56,609 nt of DNA from Deferribacterales bacterium UBA4806. GTDB taxonomy: Bacteria > Chrysiogenota > Deferribacteres > Deferribacterales > UBA228. The DNA lies in NCBI GenBank assembly GCA_002402635.1, contig DHGE01000021.1, positions 1 through 56,609 of the forward strand, in the 5' to 3' direction. Made by a program: the position numbers and the translations under genes. This document shows positions 8,711 to 16,296 of the stretch, in pieces (position 1 is the stretch's first letter; the number at the start of each line of letters is the position of its first letter). The notes beneath the pieces were generated by a model. It saw only the letters and a program-made list of their open reading frames with translations. It had not been told where the DNA came from and ran no database searches.

Positions 8711-8836
8711 ATCCCTGTGGGGGGCCTCCCGTTTGACAGAGGCTTCCCGGCCTAATCAACTAATGGGGATTTTAGGGACGGGGGACAGACTCCTTATAAC
8801 ACTTTTAAGCTTAGGTAAATGAAGTCCTCTGTCCCA
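8711..8836. repeat. GC-rich REP/MITE-like inverted-repeat element
   Basis: A 125-bp island clearly richer in G+C than its surroundings. It holds two structured parts. The first (8721-8752) has GGCC at both ends and a GCCTC/GAGGC stem (8724-8728 with 8739-8743). The second has an exact 8-bp inverted repeat GGGACAGA (8782-8789) and TCTGTCCC (8828-8835) separated by 38 nt, preceded by a G-run (GGGACGGGGGACAGACTCC). G-rich GGGACAGA-type arms resemble ends associated with REP elements of IS200/Y1-type transposases (inference). No transposase gene is present. It abuts the broken end of the GH97 remnant. Confidence 0.5.
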
Positions 8837-8852
8837 TTTATATTTTATACTA

Positions 8853-9147
8853 TTAACCATAATTTAACATACAATAAAAAAACGTAGGAGGTATATTTTT
8901 TAACTTAAAACCTAAATTAAAAGTATCGACAACTAAATATTCTTTATATTTCACATTATAACCGATAAATCCATTTTCTGACAACAAAACACTGACAACA
9001 ATATTTTTGTCAGGTGAGTTAATAACCTCTACTGTTTTAAAATCTGCTTTGGCAGAATTTATGGAGATTAATAGGAATAAAAGTATAATTATTTTTGAAA
9101 AGACAATTGATTTAATGCTTGATAATTGGTTTAATAATTTTTGTCAT
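8853..9147 (-). pseudogene. Decayed N-terminal fragment of a GH97-family glycosidase
   Basis: The minus strand encodes a hydrophobic signal-peptide-like run (IIILLFLLISINSAKA), then INSPDKNIVVSVLLSENG, YNVKYKEYLVVD and FNLGFKLKN. This is the characteristic opening of the GH97 N-terminal domain: S-P-D-x-x-(I/L)-x-V-x-x-x-x-x-x-x-G-x-x-x-Y-x-V-x-Y-x-x-x-x-V-(I/V)-x-x-x-x-L-G-x-x-L-K, as in SusB-type alpha-glucosidases. After about 60 residues the similarity stops (near 8890) and the frame ends at TAA (8855..8853). At the 5' side a plausible ATG with GGGAG upstream (9147) is out of frame with the conserved part: its own frame hits TAA after 11 codons. So the gene has a start-proximal frameshift and has lost more than 85% of its usual length. 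The GC-rich element lies where the rest of the gene should be. The rest of the 8604-9368 gap shows only promoters. Confidence 0.6.
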
Positions 9148-9323
9148 TATTTTTGCTCCCTGGTGTTTTTAATAAAGAAATATACATTTTATAATTTATT
9201 ACCTCATTTTAGATAGAAAATAAAAAATATAATTTAAACTACTAATTAACAATTGCAAACTAACTAGATTGTAACTACATGAGTATAATTAGAATATATA
9301 ATACCACCTCCATTAGATTTTAA

Positions 9324-9352
9324 TTGACTAACTTGAAAAAATATTATAAAGT
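9324..9352 (+). promoter_or_regulatory. Predicted promoter of the tandem-Hfq gene
   Basis: TTGACT (9324-9329) is followed either by TATAAA after 15 nt (9345-9350) or by TAAAGT after 17 nt (9347-9352). Transcription would start about 10 nt before the ATG at 9369, with AGGT as ribosome-binding site. Confidence 0.4.
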
Positions 9353-9368
9353 TCAATAGGTATATATT

Positions 9369-9890
9369 ATGTCATTATCAGCTAATTTAGAATTTGTTTA
9401 TTTGCATAATTCTCGTTTGCGCAAACTAGAGCTTATATTCCATTTAAGCGATAATAAAACATATACTTCCGAAGTCCTCGATTTTGATGAATATTCCTTA
9501 ATAATAAATAATGGCAAATATAAAATTAACATTGTAAAAAAGGATATTATTTATATTGAACCAGTAAAGTATCTAAATATTGTAGATATCGATTACATAA
9601 GCAAAACATACTATTTAGCACAAGAGAATTTAAAAATTAAACATGTAAAGCCACCTATACAAGATATTTTTCTAAATGAAGTGAGAAAATATAGGCTTCC
9701 CATTAAACTTATTTTTAAGGATGAAACTTCTTTTAAAGGGAACATAATGGGTTTTGATAATTTTATTATATTACTAGATTTGAATGATAAACAATCGATG
9801 ATTTATAAAAATAATATATCATTGGTACACCCACTTAATCAAACCTCTGAAATTATAAAATATGCTGACGAGAGAAAATATGGAACCTAA
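9369..9890 (+). CDS. Protein with two tandem Hfq-like (Sm-fold) domains
   Basis: 173 residues made of two Hfq-like domains. The second (about residues 98-156) is the clearer one: QDIFLNEVRKYRLPIKLIF, then F-K-G-N-I-M-G-F-D-N-F-I-I-L-L (Sm1 with the FDxF loop), then SMIYKNNISLVHP. These parallel Hfq's Q-D-x-F-L-N-x-x-R...V, G-x-I-x-x-F-D-x-F-x-(I/V)-L-L and Y-K-H-A-I-S-T-(I/V)-x-P. The histidine of YKHA is replaced by asparagine. The first domain (about residues 4-66) is more divergent but keeps the layout: L-x-x-L-x-x-x-R-L-R, L-D-F-D-E-Y-S-L-I-I, and IVKKDIIYIEP. Bacterial Hfq is an RNA chaperone that acts as a hexamer of single domains, so this protein could assemble as a trimer of tandem units (inference). 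It overlaps the following receiver gene. Confidence 0.75.
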   Translation: MSLSANLEFVYLHNSRLRKLELIFHLSDNKTYTSEVLDFDEYSLIINNGKYKINIVKKDIIYIEPVKYLNIVDIDYISKTYYLAQENLKIKHVKPPIQDIFLNEVRKYRLPIKLIFKDETSFKGNIMGFDNFIILLDLNDKQSMIYKNNISLVHPLNQTSEIIKYADERKYGT

Positions 9891-10248
9891 AGGTATTAAG
9901 ATTTTGATTGTTGATGATGAGGAGCATACGAGATTAGGCTATGCTGAAGTATTAAAACTTGATGGCTACAGTGTTGAAACAGCTGAGAATGGGCAAGAAG
10001 GTTTTAAAAAAGCAATAGAAAATGAATTTGATATTATTATAACCGACTTACGCATGCCAGAAGCAGATGGAATTACCTTTATTCAAAATTTAAGGGAGCA
10101 CAATATTAAAACACCTGTTCTCATAATTACTGCTTTTGGAAGCTACAAAACTTATAAATCTGCTAAAAATTTAGGCGTCATAGAATATTTAAATAAGCCT
10201 ATCAGAGCAAAAGATCTGAAAAGTGCCATTGAAAAAATTATTTCTTAA
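9880..10248 (+). CDS. Stand-alone response-regulator receiver domain (CheY-like)
   Basis: 122 residues from the ATG at 9880, consisting only of a receiver domain. Acidic pocket D-D-E at the end of strand 1 (ILIVDDEE), phospho-acceptor Asp in IITDLRMPEADG, conserved Thr in LIITAFGS, and Lys in YLNKPI. No DNA-binding or enzymatic output domain follows. An in-frame ATG at 9862 would add six residues; the later ATG has the better spaced purine-rich stretch GAGAGAAAA. Either way the gene overlaps the end of the tandem-Hfq gene, so the two are probably translationally coupled. It ends inside the 3' end of the convergent RACo-like gene (11-bp overlap). Its partner kinase is not in the window. Confidence 0.88.
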   Translation: MEPKGIKILIVDDEEHTRLGYAEVLKLDGYSVETAENGQEGFKKAIENEFDIIITDLRMPEADGITFIQNLREHNIKTPVLIITAFGSYKTYKSAKNLGVIEYLNKPIRAKDLKSAIEKIIS

Positions 10249-11908
10249 CTCTCTTTCTTATAATATCTTTAAACTCTAAATAAATTTTATCTTCTTTTAA
10301 ATTAATTGATTCGAAGGAAGTTATGTTTTTAGCAAAATAATCCTTTATACTTTTATATTGAAAAAATTTAGAAGTTAATATTGAAGGCTCTCCTGAAAAA
10401 TAGACTATTTTTTTAGAATAATCTTGTGGAATTATACTAAGATCAAATAAATCATTAATTAAATTTTCATATTTTTCTGTTGTAAAAACATATATGCTAT
10501 CTATCCTCTTCAAATTGGATTTAATAATTTTTAATATAACATTGATATATTGACTGCAACAATAAATTAAATCTAATGTATCCTGATCAATATAGAATTC
10601 CAAATTTTTTTTGCGGTATATAAAAAATATAGGTTTGCCATCTTTATTTGATAATTTTACAAGTCTATTTATAGGAACGTTGTCAACTAATAGCAATCGA
10701 TCTTTTAATTCAAAATCTTCGGATATCAGTTTCTCCATTTTCAACAATTTTATGGTTTGTAATAAAACTTTAAAATGGATTTTATCTGGCATTTCATATT
10801 TATCTTTTATTGTTATCTCAAAATTTTCATCAATATTAATAATAGGATTATTACTTGATTCCAACAACTTCTGTAATCCATCTTCTATTGTCTTTTCATT
10901 TGTGTTTATTTCATATAATGTGCCTTCATTAAAATAATAAATCCGACTTAATAGTTCTAAAGAAATGAATATGTTCTTTCTCTTGTTATTATATAGAAGT
11001 CTAAAAAAAAGCAATAAATCAAGGGGATTATTTTGGGGCTGTATTATTTCACATACCATTGTACCAATATTAACCGTATAATAATTAACAAGATTAAATA
11101 AATTTTCACCTTCAAAATATTTGTTATCTAGTATGATAATTAATCTTTCTAAATCATTCAGATGTATATTATTATATATAAAATCAGATATCACATTATT
11201 ATCAATAATATCTAGAAGGGTTTCATTTGTTCTTATTAACCCTTCAGATGATATATTCGCTATGCCAGCTGAATAAATATAATATTTTATGCCTTTATTA
11301 TACTGCAATAAAATAAGTCCATCAGTTGGATTATATCCTACTTCTGTTTCCATCGTATCAACATTTGTGATGATATCATTGTAGTGATTTTTATTTTTAA
11401 GTTCTTCATAAACCTCTTCTATATCCAGATTTCCTCTTGAATTATTTATAATTGATTCTTCTAAATTTTTTTCTTCGAGATTTTCACCCTCATTGTCTAA
11501 TTTTTCTCCTAACTTATTCTCACTTTTATCCTCAGAAGTAGGGGTTGCATTCTGTTTTTTTATTCTAACAGATATAAACTCTGAATCAACAATTGAACCT
11601 TCTGTTTTTTCCACTCTTACGATAATATCAGACTTAACTAAATATTGACAAGTTAACCTATAACCTGCTTGTAAATTAACTGCCGCTAACAATAGCTTAT
11701 CTCTTTTTGTCGGTTTGTTTATATCTTTACCTGAGGCAGATTTTATTAATGCTTTGCATCTTCCACATTGCCCCTGGCCTTTGCATAATGTTTCTGTTAT
11801 TAACTTATTTTCTATAAGGAATTTATATAGATTTGTTCCTGTTTTAACAGTATAGTATTCTTTAGAACCTTCAATATATATTCTATGTTCTCTGGAAAAC
11901 ATTATCAC
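10238..11908 (-). CDS. RACo-like protein: 2Fe-2S ferredoxin domain plus degenerate ASKHA-type C-terminus
   Basis: 556 residues. The N-terminus (about 1-95) is a 2Fe-2S ferredoxin-like domain with Cys42, Cys48, Cys51 and Cys87 (C-x5-C-G-R-C ... L-T-C-Q), as in activators of corrinoid iron-sulfur enzymes (RACo/DUF4445 family). A low-complexity E/N/K linker follows (about 110-175). The rest resembles the RACo C-terminal region only in outline: a late segment FFIYRKKNLEFYIDQDTLDL with a following helix and VYFSGEP near the end occupies the place of the family's I-T-Q-x-D-(I/V)-R-x-x-Q and G-N-x-A-L motifs. The phosphate-binding D-I-G-T-T-T and GG-F-G-type motifs are not recognisable. Initiation is at GTG 11908 or ATG 11902. 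No corrinoid methyltransferase is nearby. It may be a redox or scaffold derivative; the assignment of the C-terminus is tentative. Confidence 0.6.
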   Translation of the reverse strand: MIMFSREHRIYIEGSKEYYTVKTGTNLYKFLIENKLITETLCKGQGQCGRCKALIKSASGKDINKPTKRDKLLLAAVNLQAGYRLTCQYLVKSDIIVRVEKTEGSIVDSEFISVRIKKQNATPTSEDKSENKLGEKLDNEGENLEEKNLEESIINNSRGNLDIEEVYEELKNKNHYNDIITNVDTMETEVGYNPTDGLILLQYNKGIKYYIYSAGIANISSEGLIRTNETLLDIIDNNVISDFIYNNIHLNDLERLIIILDNKYFEGENLFNLVNYYTVNIGTMVCEIIQPQNNPLDLLLFFRLLYNNKRKNIFISLELLSRIYYFNEGTLYEINTNEKTIEDGLQKLLESSNNPIINIDENFEITIKDKYEMPDKIHFKVLLQTIKLLKMEKLISEDFELKDRLLLVDNVPINRLVKLSNKDGKPIFFIYRKKNLEFYIDQDTLDLIYCCSQYINVILKIIKSNLKRIDSIYVFTTEKYENLINDLFDLSIIPQDYSKKIVYFSGEPSILTSKFFQYKSIKDYFAKNITSFESINLKEDKIYLEFKDIIRKRVKK

Positions 11909-11917
11909 TTAATTAGG

Positions 11918-11946
11918 TATATAAACATTTTTTACTTAAAAATCAA
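11918..11946 (-). promoter_or_regulatory. Predicted promoter of the RACo-like gene
   Basis: Minus strand TTGATT (11946..11941), a 17-nt spacer, TATATA (11923..11918). The GTG start lies 9 nt and the ATG 15 nt beyond the -10 box, so the leader would be at most a few bases long. It is divergent from the ribF promoter 45 bp away. Confidence 0.45.
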
Positions 11947-11991
11947 TCATTTAAGTAGCAATTAAATATTTTAAAGTTTATATCTTTTCTA

Positions 11992-12020
11992 TTGATATCT
12001 ATATATGATTTTCTTATGTT
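11992..12020 (+). promoter_or_regulatory. Predicted promoter of the ribF operon
   Basis: TTGATA (11992-11997), a 17-nt spacer, TATGTT (12015-12020). The ribF ATG is only 8 nt further and no Shine-Dalgarno is present, so the mRNA would be leaderless or nearly so. Confidence 0.45.
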
Positions 12021-12028
12021 CATAAAAA

Positions 12029-12958
12029 ATGAATATTATAAGAAACATTGTTAACTCGAATTTTACACAACCCCTATCTATTTGTATAGGTAATTTTGAT
12101 GGTATTCATATAGCACATAAGAAAATATTAAACAAAACTGTAGAATTAGCAAGGCATTATAAATGCTTAAGCGCTGCCATAACATTTAACCCACACCCTT
12201 TGAAATTTTTCGGCTATGATGTAAAGTTGCTTGTTACAGAGAGAAAAAAATATGAACTAATTGAAAATACAACTATAGACAATCTAATAGTGCTAGACTT
12301 CAATGAAAATCTTGCAAAGATGCCTCCAGAATTCTTTGTAGAAGAATTTCTTGTAAAAAAATTTTGTATGAAATGTTTGGTAGTTGGATATAATTATAAA
12401 TTTGGTGATAGGAATAAAGGAGATCTAAAGCTTCTTAAAGTTTTATCCAAAAAATATAACTATAAATTATATGAACTCGAAGAAGTAGTAATAAAAAACA
12501 CGTTGGTGTCTAGTACGAACATACGCAATCTTATATTGGCTGGGGATATTGAGCTAGCAAATGAACTATTAGGTTATTACTATTCTTTAGAAGGAGTTGT
12601 GACTAAGGGCCAAAATATAGGTAAACTATTAGGGTTCCCAACTGCTAATATAGCTGTTCAAAATGAACTTATTCCCAAATTTGGTGTATATGCAAGTAGA
12701 ATAAAGTATAAGGGAATATTTTATCCATCAGTAACAAATATAGGAATTAAACCTACTATTCAAAGCGATGGAAAGGTATATGTAGAGGCACATATAATAG
12801 ATTTTGACCAGGATATTTATGATTGTTTTGTAGAATTAGAATTAATCAGCTATATAAGAGAAGAAAGAAAATATGATAATTTTAAAGCCTTAATTGAGCA
12901 AATGGAAATCGACAAGAAAACATCAATAAACATATTAAAGGTTAAAAAACTAGTATGA
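12029..12958 (+). CDS. ribF: Bifunctional riboflavin kinase / FAD synthetase RibF
   Basis: 309 residues. The N-terminal adenylyltransferase domain has the nucleotidyl-transferase signature IGNFDGIHIAHKKIL (the G-x-F-D-G-x-H-x-G-H motif, with A replacing the second G) and NPHPLKFF. The C-terminal riboflavin kinase domain shows GKLLGFPTANI and FGVYASRIKYKG, and ends with the usual F-D-x-x-I-Y-D... region. It phosphorylates riboflavin to FMN and adenylates FMN to FAD in the cytoplasm. First gene of a seven-gene plus-strand run; its stop overlaps the rimO ATG (ATGA). No ribosome-binding site is visible at its own start. Confidence 0.95.
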   Translation: MNIIRNIVNSNFTQPLSICIGNFDGIHIAHKKILNKTVELARHYKCLSAAITFNPHPLKFFGYDVKLLVTERKKYELIENTTIDNLIVLDFNENLAKMPPEFFVEEFLVKKFCMKCLVVGYNYKFGDRNKGDLKLLKVLSKKYNYKLYELEEVVIKNTLVSSTNIRNLILAGDIELANELLGYYYSLEGVVTKGQNIGKLLGFPTANIAVQNELIPKFGVYASRIKYKGIFYPSVTNIGIKPTIQSDGKVYVEAHIIDFDQDIYDCFVELELISYIREERKYDNFKALIEQMEIDKKTSINILKVKKLV

Positions 12959-14271
12959 ATGTTTATATTGAATCCCTCGGTTGTTTTAAGAATAAAGCTG
13001 ACACTGAGAAATTTGTTAACAAGCTCATTCAGCACGATATTGCTATAGTGAGAGATCCTGCTGCAAGTAATATAATAATAATTAATACATGTGGATTTAT
13101 TAAACCTGCAGTTGAGGAATCAATAGAAAGAATTTTAGAATTATCTAAATTCAAAGAAAAAGGTGCAAAACTTGTAGCTTTTGGCTGTATGATAGAACGA
13201 TACAAACATGAAATTAAGCATTTAATTCCTGAACTTGATTTCACCACAGGAATAAATAGTTTTGAAAAACTAATTAATTATTTATTAATTAATAAAGAAA
13301 AAAATCTGCATAATATATTATCAAAAAAAGATGCATATATCATAACTAACCTTCCATATTATAGCTACGTTAAAATTGCAGATGGTTGCAACAATAGATG
13401 TAGCTACTGCATGATACCCTTTATTAAGGGAGAACTAAAAAGTGTCAAACTAGACAATGTAAAAAGATCAGTAAAGAACCTTATTAACATGGGGGTTAAA
13501 GAAATAAATATTGTAGCTCAGGATATCACAAAATATGGTATTGATATATATGGTGAATATAAGCTATGTTCCCTGCTTGATGCAATATTAAATATAGATG
13601 GTGATTTTTATATTAGGCTTCTTTATTTGAACCCTGACGGTATAGAAAATAATCTTTTGGATCTAATCAAAAATTCTTCTAAAATAATAAAATATCTAGA
13701 TATACCAATTCAACATGCAAGCGATAAGATTTTAAAAATGATGAACAGAAAAATTGATTCAATTAGCTTGTTTAAATTATTTGAAAAAATTAGACACAAT
13801 ATGCCTGATCTGTTTTTGAGAACTACAGCAATAGTGGGTTTCCCCAGTGAAAATAATTATGATTTTAATAAATTATTGGAATTTATAAATACCTTTAGCC
13901 CCGAATGGGCTGGTTTTTTTAGGTATTACCCTGAGGAAGGAACACCATCATATAATTTTAAAGGTAGAATTAACAAAAAAATCGTAGATGAAAGATTAAA
14001 TATATTAGAAATAGCGCAAATTAACAACATAAATCAAAGATTTAAAAAGCTTATTGGGACAAATATTAAGGTCTTCATTGAAAAGCCTTTAGAAAAGCCT
14101 GTCAATAATGCAAATTATACTTATTCAGGCAGAAGCTTACTACAAGCACCAGAAATAGATGGCAAGTGTTATATAAAAGTTGATAATAATATTGCAATTA
14201 ATAACTTTGGACCTTATAATGCCTTAATAAGTGATTTTAAATATCCTGATATTTTTGTAACATTGAACTGA
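12955..14271 (+). CDS. rimO: Ribosomal protein uS12 methylthiotransferase RimO
   Basis: 438 residues. Radical-SAM methylthiotransferase that adds a methylthio group to an aspartate of ribosomal protein S12. The N-terminal UPF0004 domain carries the three auxiliary-cluster cysteines (Cys10 in ESLGC, Cys46 in NTCGF, Cys78 in FGCM). The radical-SAM motif CNNRCSYC (Cys145, Cys149, Cys152) is followed by MIPFIKG, and the C-terminus is a TRAM domain. RimO rather than MiaB is indicated by the ESLGCFKNKADTE opening and the V-A-F-G-C-M-x-x-R segment. Starts 4 bp inside ribF (ATGA), implying coupled translation; bamD follows after 9 bp. Confidence 0.95.
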   Translation: MNVYIESLGCFKNKADTEKFVNKLIQHDIAIVRDPAASNIIIINTCGFIKPAVEESIERILELSKFKEKGAKLVAFGCMIERYKHEIKHLIPELDFTTGINSFEKLINYLLINKEKNLHNILSKKDAYIITNLPYYSYVKIADGCNNRCSYCMIPFIKGELKSVKLDNVKRSVKNLINMGVKEINIVAQDITKYGIDIYGEYKLCSLLDAILNIDGDFYIRLLYLNPDGIENNLLDLIKNSSKIIKYLDIPIQHASDKILKMMNRKIDSISLFKLFEKIRHNMPDLFLRTTAIVGFPSENNYDFNKLLEFINTFSPEWAGFFRYYPEEGTPSYNFKGRINKKIVDERLNILEIAQINNINQRFKKLIGTNIKVFIEKPLEKPVNNANYTYSGRSLLQAPEIDGKCYIKVDNNIAINNFGPYNALISDFKYPDIFVTLN

Positions 14272-14280
14272 GGTGTTTTC

Positions 14281-15030
14281 ATGAGAAAGTTTTTTTTAAT
14301 ATTTCTATGTTTACTATATTTATTTACTGGATGTGCTACTAAAGAAATTAAAAATATGGATGCAAAGGCATATCTTGAAAAAGGTTTGAAGTATTACAAT
14401 TCAAAAAAATATAGAAAAGCGGCTGAAAATCTTGAAGAAGCAATCAAATATGCCGATTCTCCTTCAATAGCTGCTAAAGCACAGTTATATCTTGGGAATG
14501 CATATTTTAAAGATAAAAATTACTTAGAAGCAATCCCATCATTTAAACAATTTCTTGACTACTATCCTGAAGCACCAGAAGCACCTGAGGTTTTATATAA
14601 ATTAGGATTATCATACTATAAAGAAGTGAACACTTTTGATAGGGAGCAGCAAACTACTATTGATGCAATTAACACATTTAAGAAACTAAAATCACAATAC
14701 CCAACATATGCCACTTCAGTAAACATTGACAAATACATAAATGAATTGGAAGATAAATTAGCCAAAAAAGAGCTATATATTGCAGAGTTTTATTTCCGAA
14801 CAAATAAAGATGAAGCAGCAGAAAAACGATTAAAATATATTATTGAGCATTATGAAAATACAGATGTTTATAAAAGAGCATTAATTAGATACTGCAAGTA
14901 TCTTTCAAGTAATAAACATAGAAAGCAAGAAGCGCTTGTATTTTTAAATAAATTGCTAAATAGTACCGAAGAAAATGAAGCTTATGCAGAAGACATAAGT
15001 GAACTTTTAGAAAAATTAAGGAATATGTAG
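14281..15030 (+). CDS. bamD: Outer membrane assembly lipoprotein BamD
   Basis: 249 residues. Lipoprotein signal with lipobox ending FTGC (Cys18), followed by tetratricopeptide repeats: AYLEKGLKYYNSKKYRKAAE, AQLYLGNAYFKDKNYLEAIP, LYKLGLSYYKEV. The region FDREQQTTIDAINTFKKLKSQYP, together with the LAKKELYIAEFYF helix, is the BamD/YfiO signature. BamD is the essential lipoprotein partner of BamA in inserting beta-barrel proteins into the outer membrane, so this gene is good evidence of a diderm cell. It is preceded by GAGGTG and followed directly by serS. Confidence 0.88.
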   Translation: MRKFFLIFLCLLYLFTGCATKEIKNMDAKAYLEKGLKYYNSKKYRKAAENLEEAIKYADSPSIAAKAQLYLGNAYFKDKNYLEAIPSFKQFLDYYPEAPEAPEVLYKLGLSYYKEVNTFDREQQTTIDAINTFKKLKSQYPTYATSVNIDKYINELEDKLAKKELYIAEFYFRTNKDEAAEKRLKYIIEHYENTDVYKRALIRYCKYLSSNKHRKQEALVFLNKLLNSTEENEAYAEDISELLEKLRNM

Positions 15031-16296
15031 TTGCTTGATTTAAATTTTATTTTAAAAAACATTAATCTAATCAAAGAAAAAACTGAAAAAAGACATTATA
15101 GCTATGATTTCGATAAACTTTTACAATTGGCTGAAAACAGGAAAAATATAATAAAGGAAGTAGAAGAGTTAAAATGGAAACGTAATAAAGGTTCTAAGGA
15201 AATAAGTCAATTAATTAAGACTGGTAAAGATGCTTCTTTTCTGAATAAAGAAATGCGGGAACTTTCTGATAGTGTTAAATCTCTGGATATTACATTAAAA
15301 AATCTAAATGATGAGATTAATAAATTGTTACTTAACATTCCAAATATTATTGATGATACAGTTCCAATTGGTGTAAACGAAACAGATAATATTGTAGTTA
15401 GAAGTTATGGTGAAAAACCTGTTTTTAACTTTCAGCCAAAACCTCATTGGGAGATTGCAGAAAATCTGGGTATAGTAGATTTTAATCGGGCATCTAAGCT
15501 ATCTAAATCCCGCTTCTCTATTTACTTTGGTAATGGTGCAAAGCTAGAAAGAGCTTTGATAAATTTTATGTTAGAGCTACACACGGCAAAAGGATATGTG
15601 GAAATAATCCCACCACTACTAGTTAATGAAACTACAATGACAGGTACGGGTCAGCTTCCTAAATTTGAAGAAGAATTGTTTAAATGTGAAAGGGATAACC
15701 TATACCTTATTCCAACAGCTGAGGTTCCTTTAACTAATATCCACTCAGGGGAAATTTTATCTATTGAAAAACTTCCAATATACTATGTTGCATATACTCC
15801 TTGCTTCCGTAGGGAGGCTGGTTCATATGGTAAAGATGTTAGGGGCCTAATCAGACAACATCAATTTAATAAAGTGGAGCTTGTCAAAATTGTATCAGAT
15901 GAAAGTTCATCTGCAGAACTTGAAGCATTGCTGTTAAACGCAGAAGAAATATTAAAACTTCTTAATATTCACTATAGAGTTGTAACTCTTTGTAGTGGTG
16001 ATTTGGGTTTCTCTTCATCCAAAACTTACGACATAGAGGTATGGCTGCCTGGATTAAATTGTTACAAAGAAATATCCTCGTGTAGCAACTTTAAGGATTT
16101 CCAAGCAAGGAGAGCAAGTATAAAGTATAGAGATAAAAAAGGGAAAATACATTTTGCTCATACCTTAAATGGATCAGGGCTTGCAGTGGGAAGAACTTTT
16201 CTTGCTATCTTAGAAAACTATCAAACAAAAGAAGGTTATATTAGAATCCCTGATGTATTACAAGGATATTTTAAAGACTTACAACTTATAAAATAA
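15031..16296 (+). CDS. serS: Seryl-tRNA synthetase
   Basis: 421 residues. Class II synthetase with the N-terminal tRNA-binding coiled-coil arm (about residues 30-100, charged helices) and catalytic motifs: motif 2 in CFRREAGSYGKDVRGLIRQHQF and motif 3 in NGSGLAVGRTFLAILENYQ. T-A-E-V-P-L-T is also present. Translation starts at a TTG immediately after the bamD stop, with AAGGA upstream (overlapping the end of bamD). It charges tRNA-Ser and tRNA-Sec with serine. Its stop overlaps the next gene's ATG by one base (TAATG). Confidence 0.96.
   Translation: MLDLNFILKNINLIKEKTEKRHYSYDFDKLLQLAENRKNIIKEVEELKWKRNKGSKEISQLIKTGKDASFLNKEMRELSDSVKSLDITLKNLNDEINKLLLNIPNIIDDTVPIGVNETDNIVVRSYGEKPVFNFQPKPHWEIAENLGIVDFNRASKLSKSRFSIYFGNGAKLERALINFMLELHTAKGYVEIIPPLLVNETTMTGTGQLPKFEEELFKCERDNLYLIPTAEVPLTNIHSGEILSIEKLPIYYVAYTPCFRREAGSYGKDVRGLIRQHQFNKVELVKIVSDESSSAELEALLLNAEEILKLLNIHYRVVTLCSGDLGFSSSKTYDIEVWLPGLNCYKEISSCSNFKDFQARRASIKYRDKKGKIHFAHTLNGSGLAVGRTFLAILENYQTKEGYIRIPDVLQGYFKDLQLIK

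Noticed and set aside
9007..9216. Plus-strand open frame of 69 codons in the 8.6-9.4 kb gap
   Set aside because: It lies antisense to the GH97-like fragment, has no ribosome-binding site, and its translation has no protein-like pattern.
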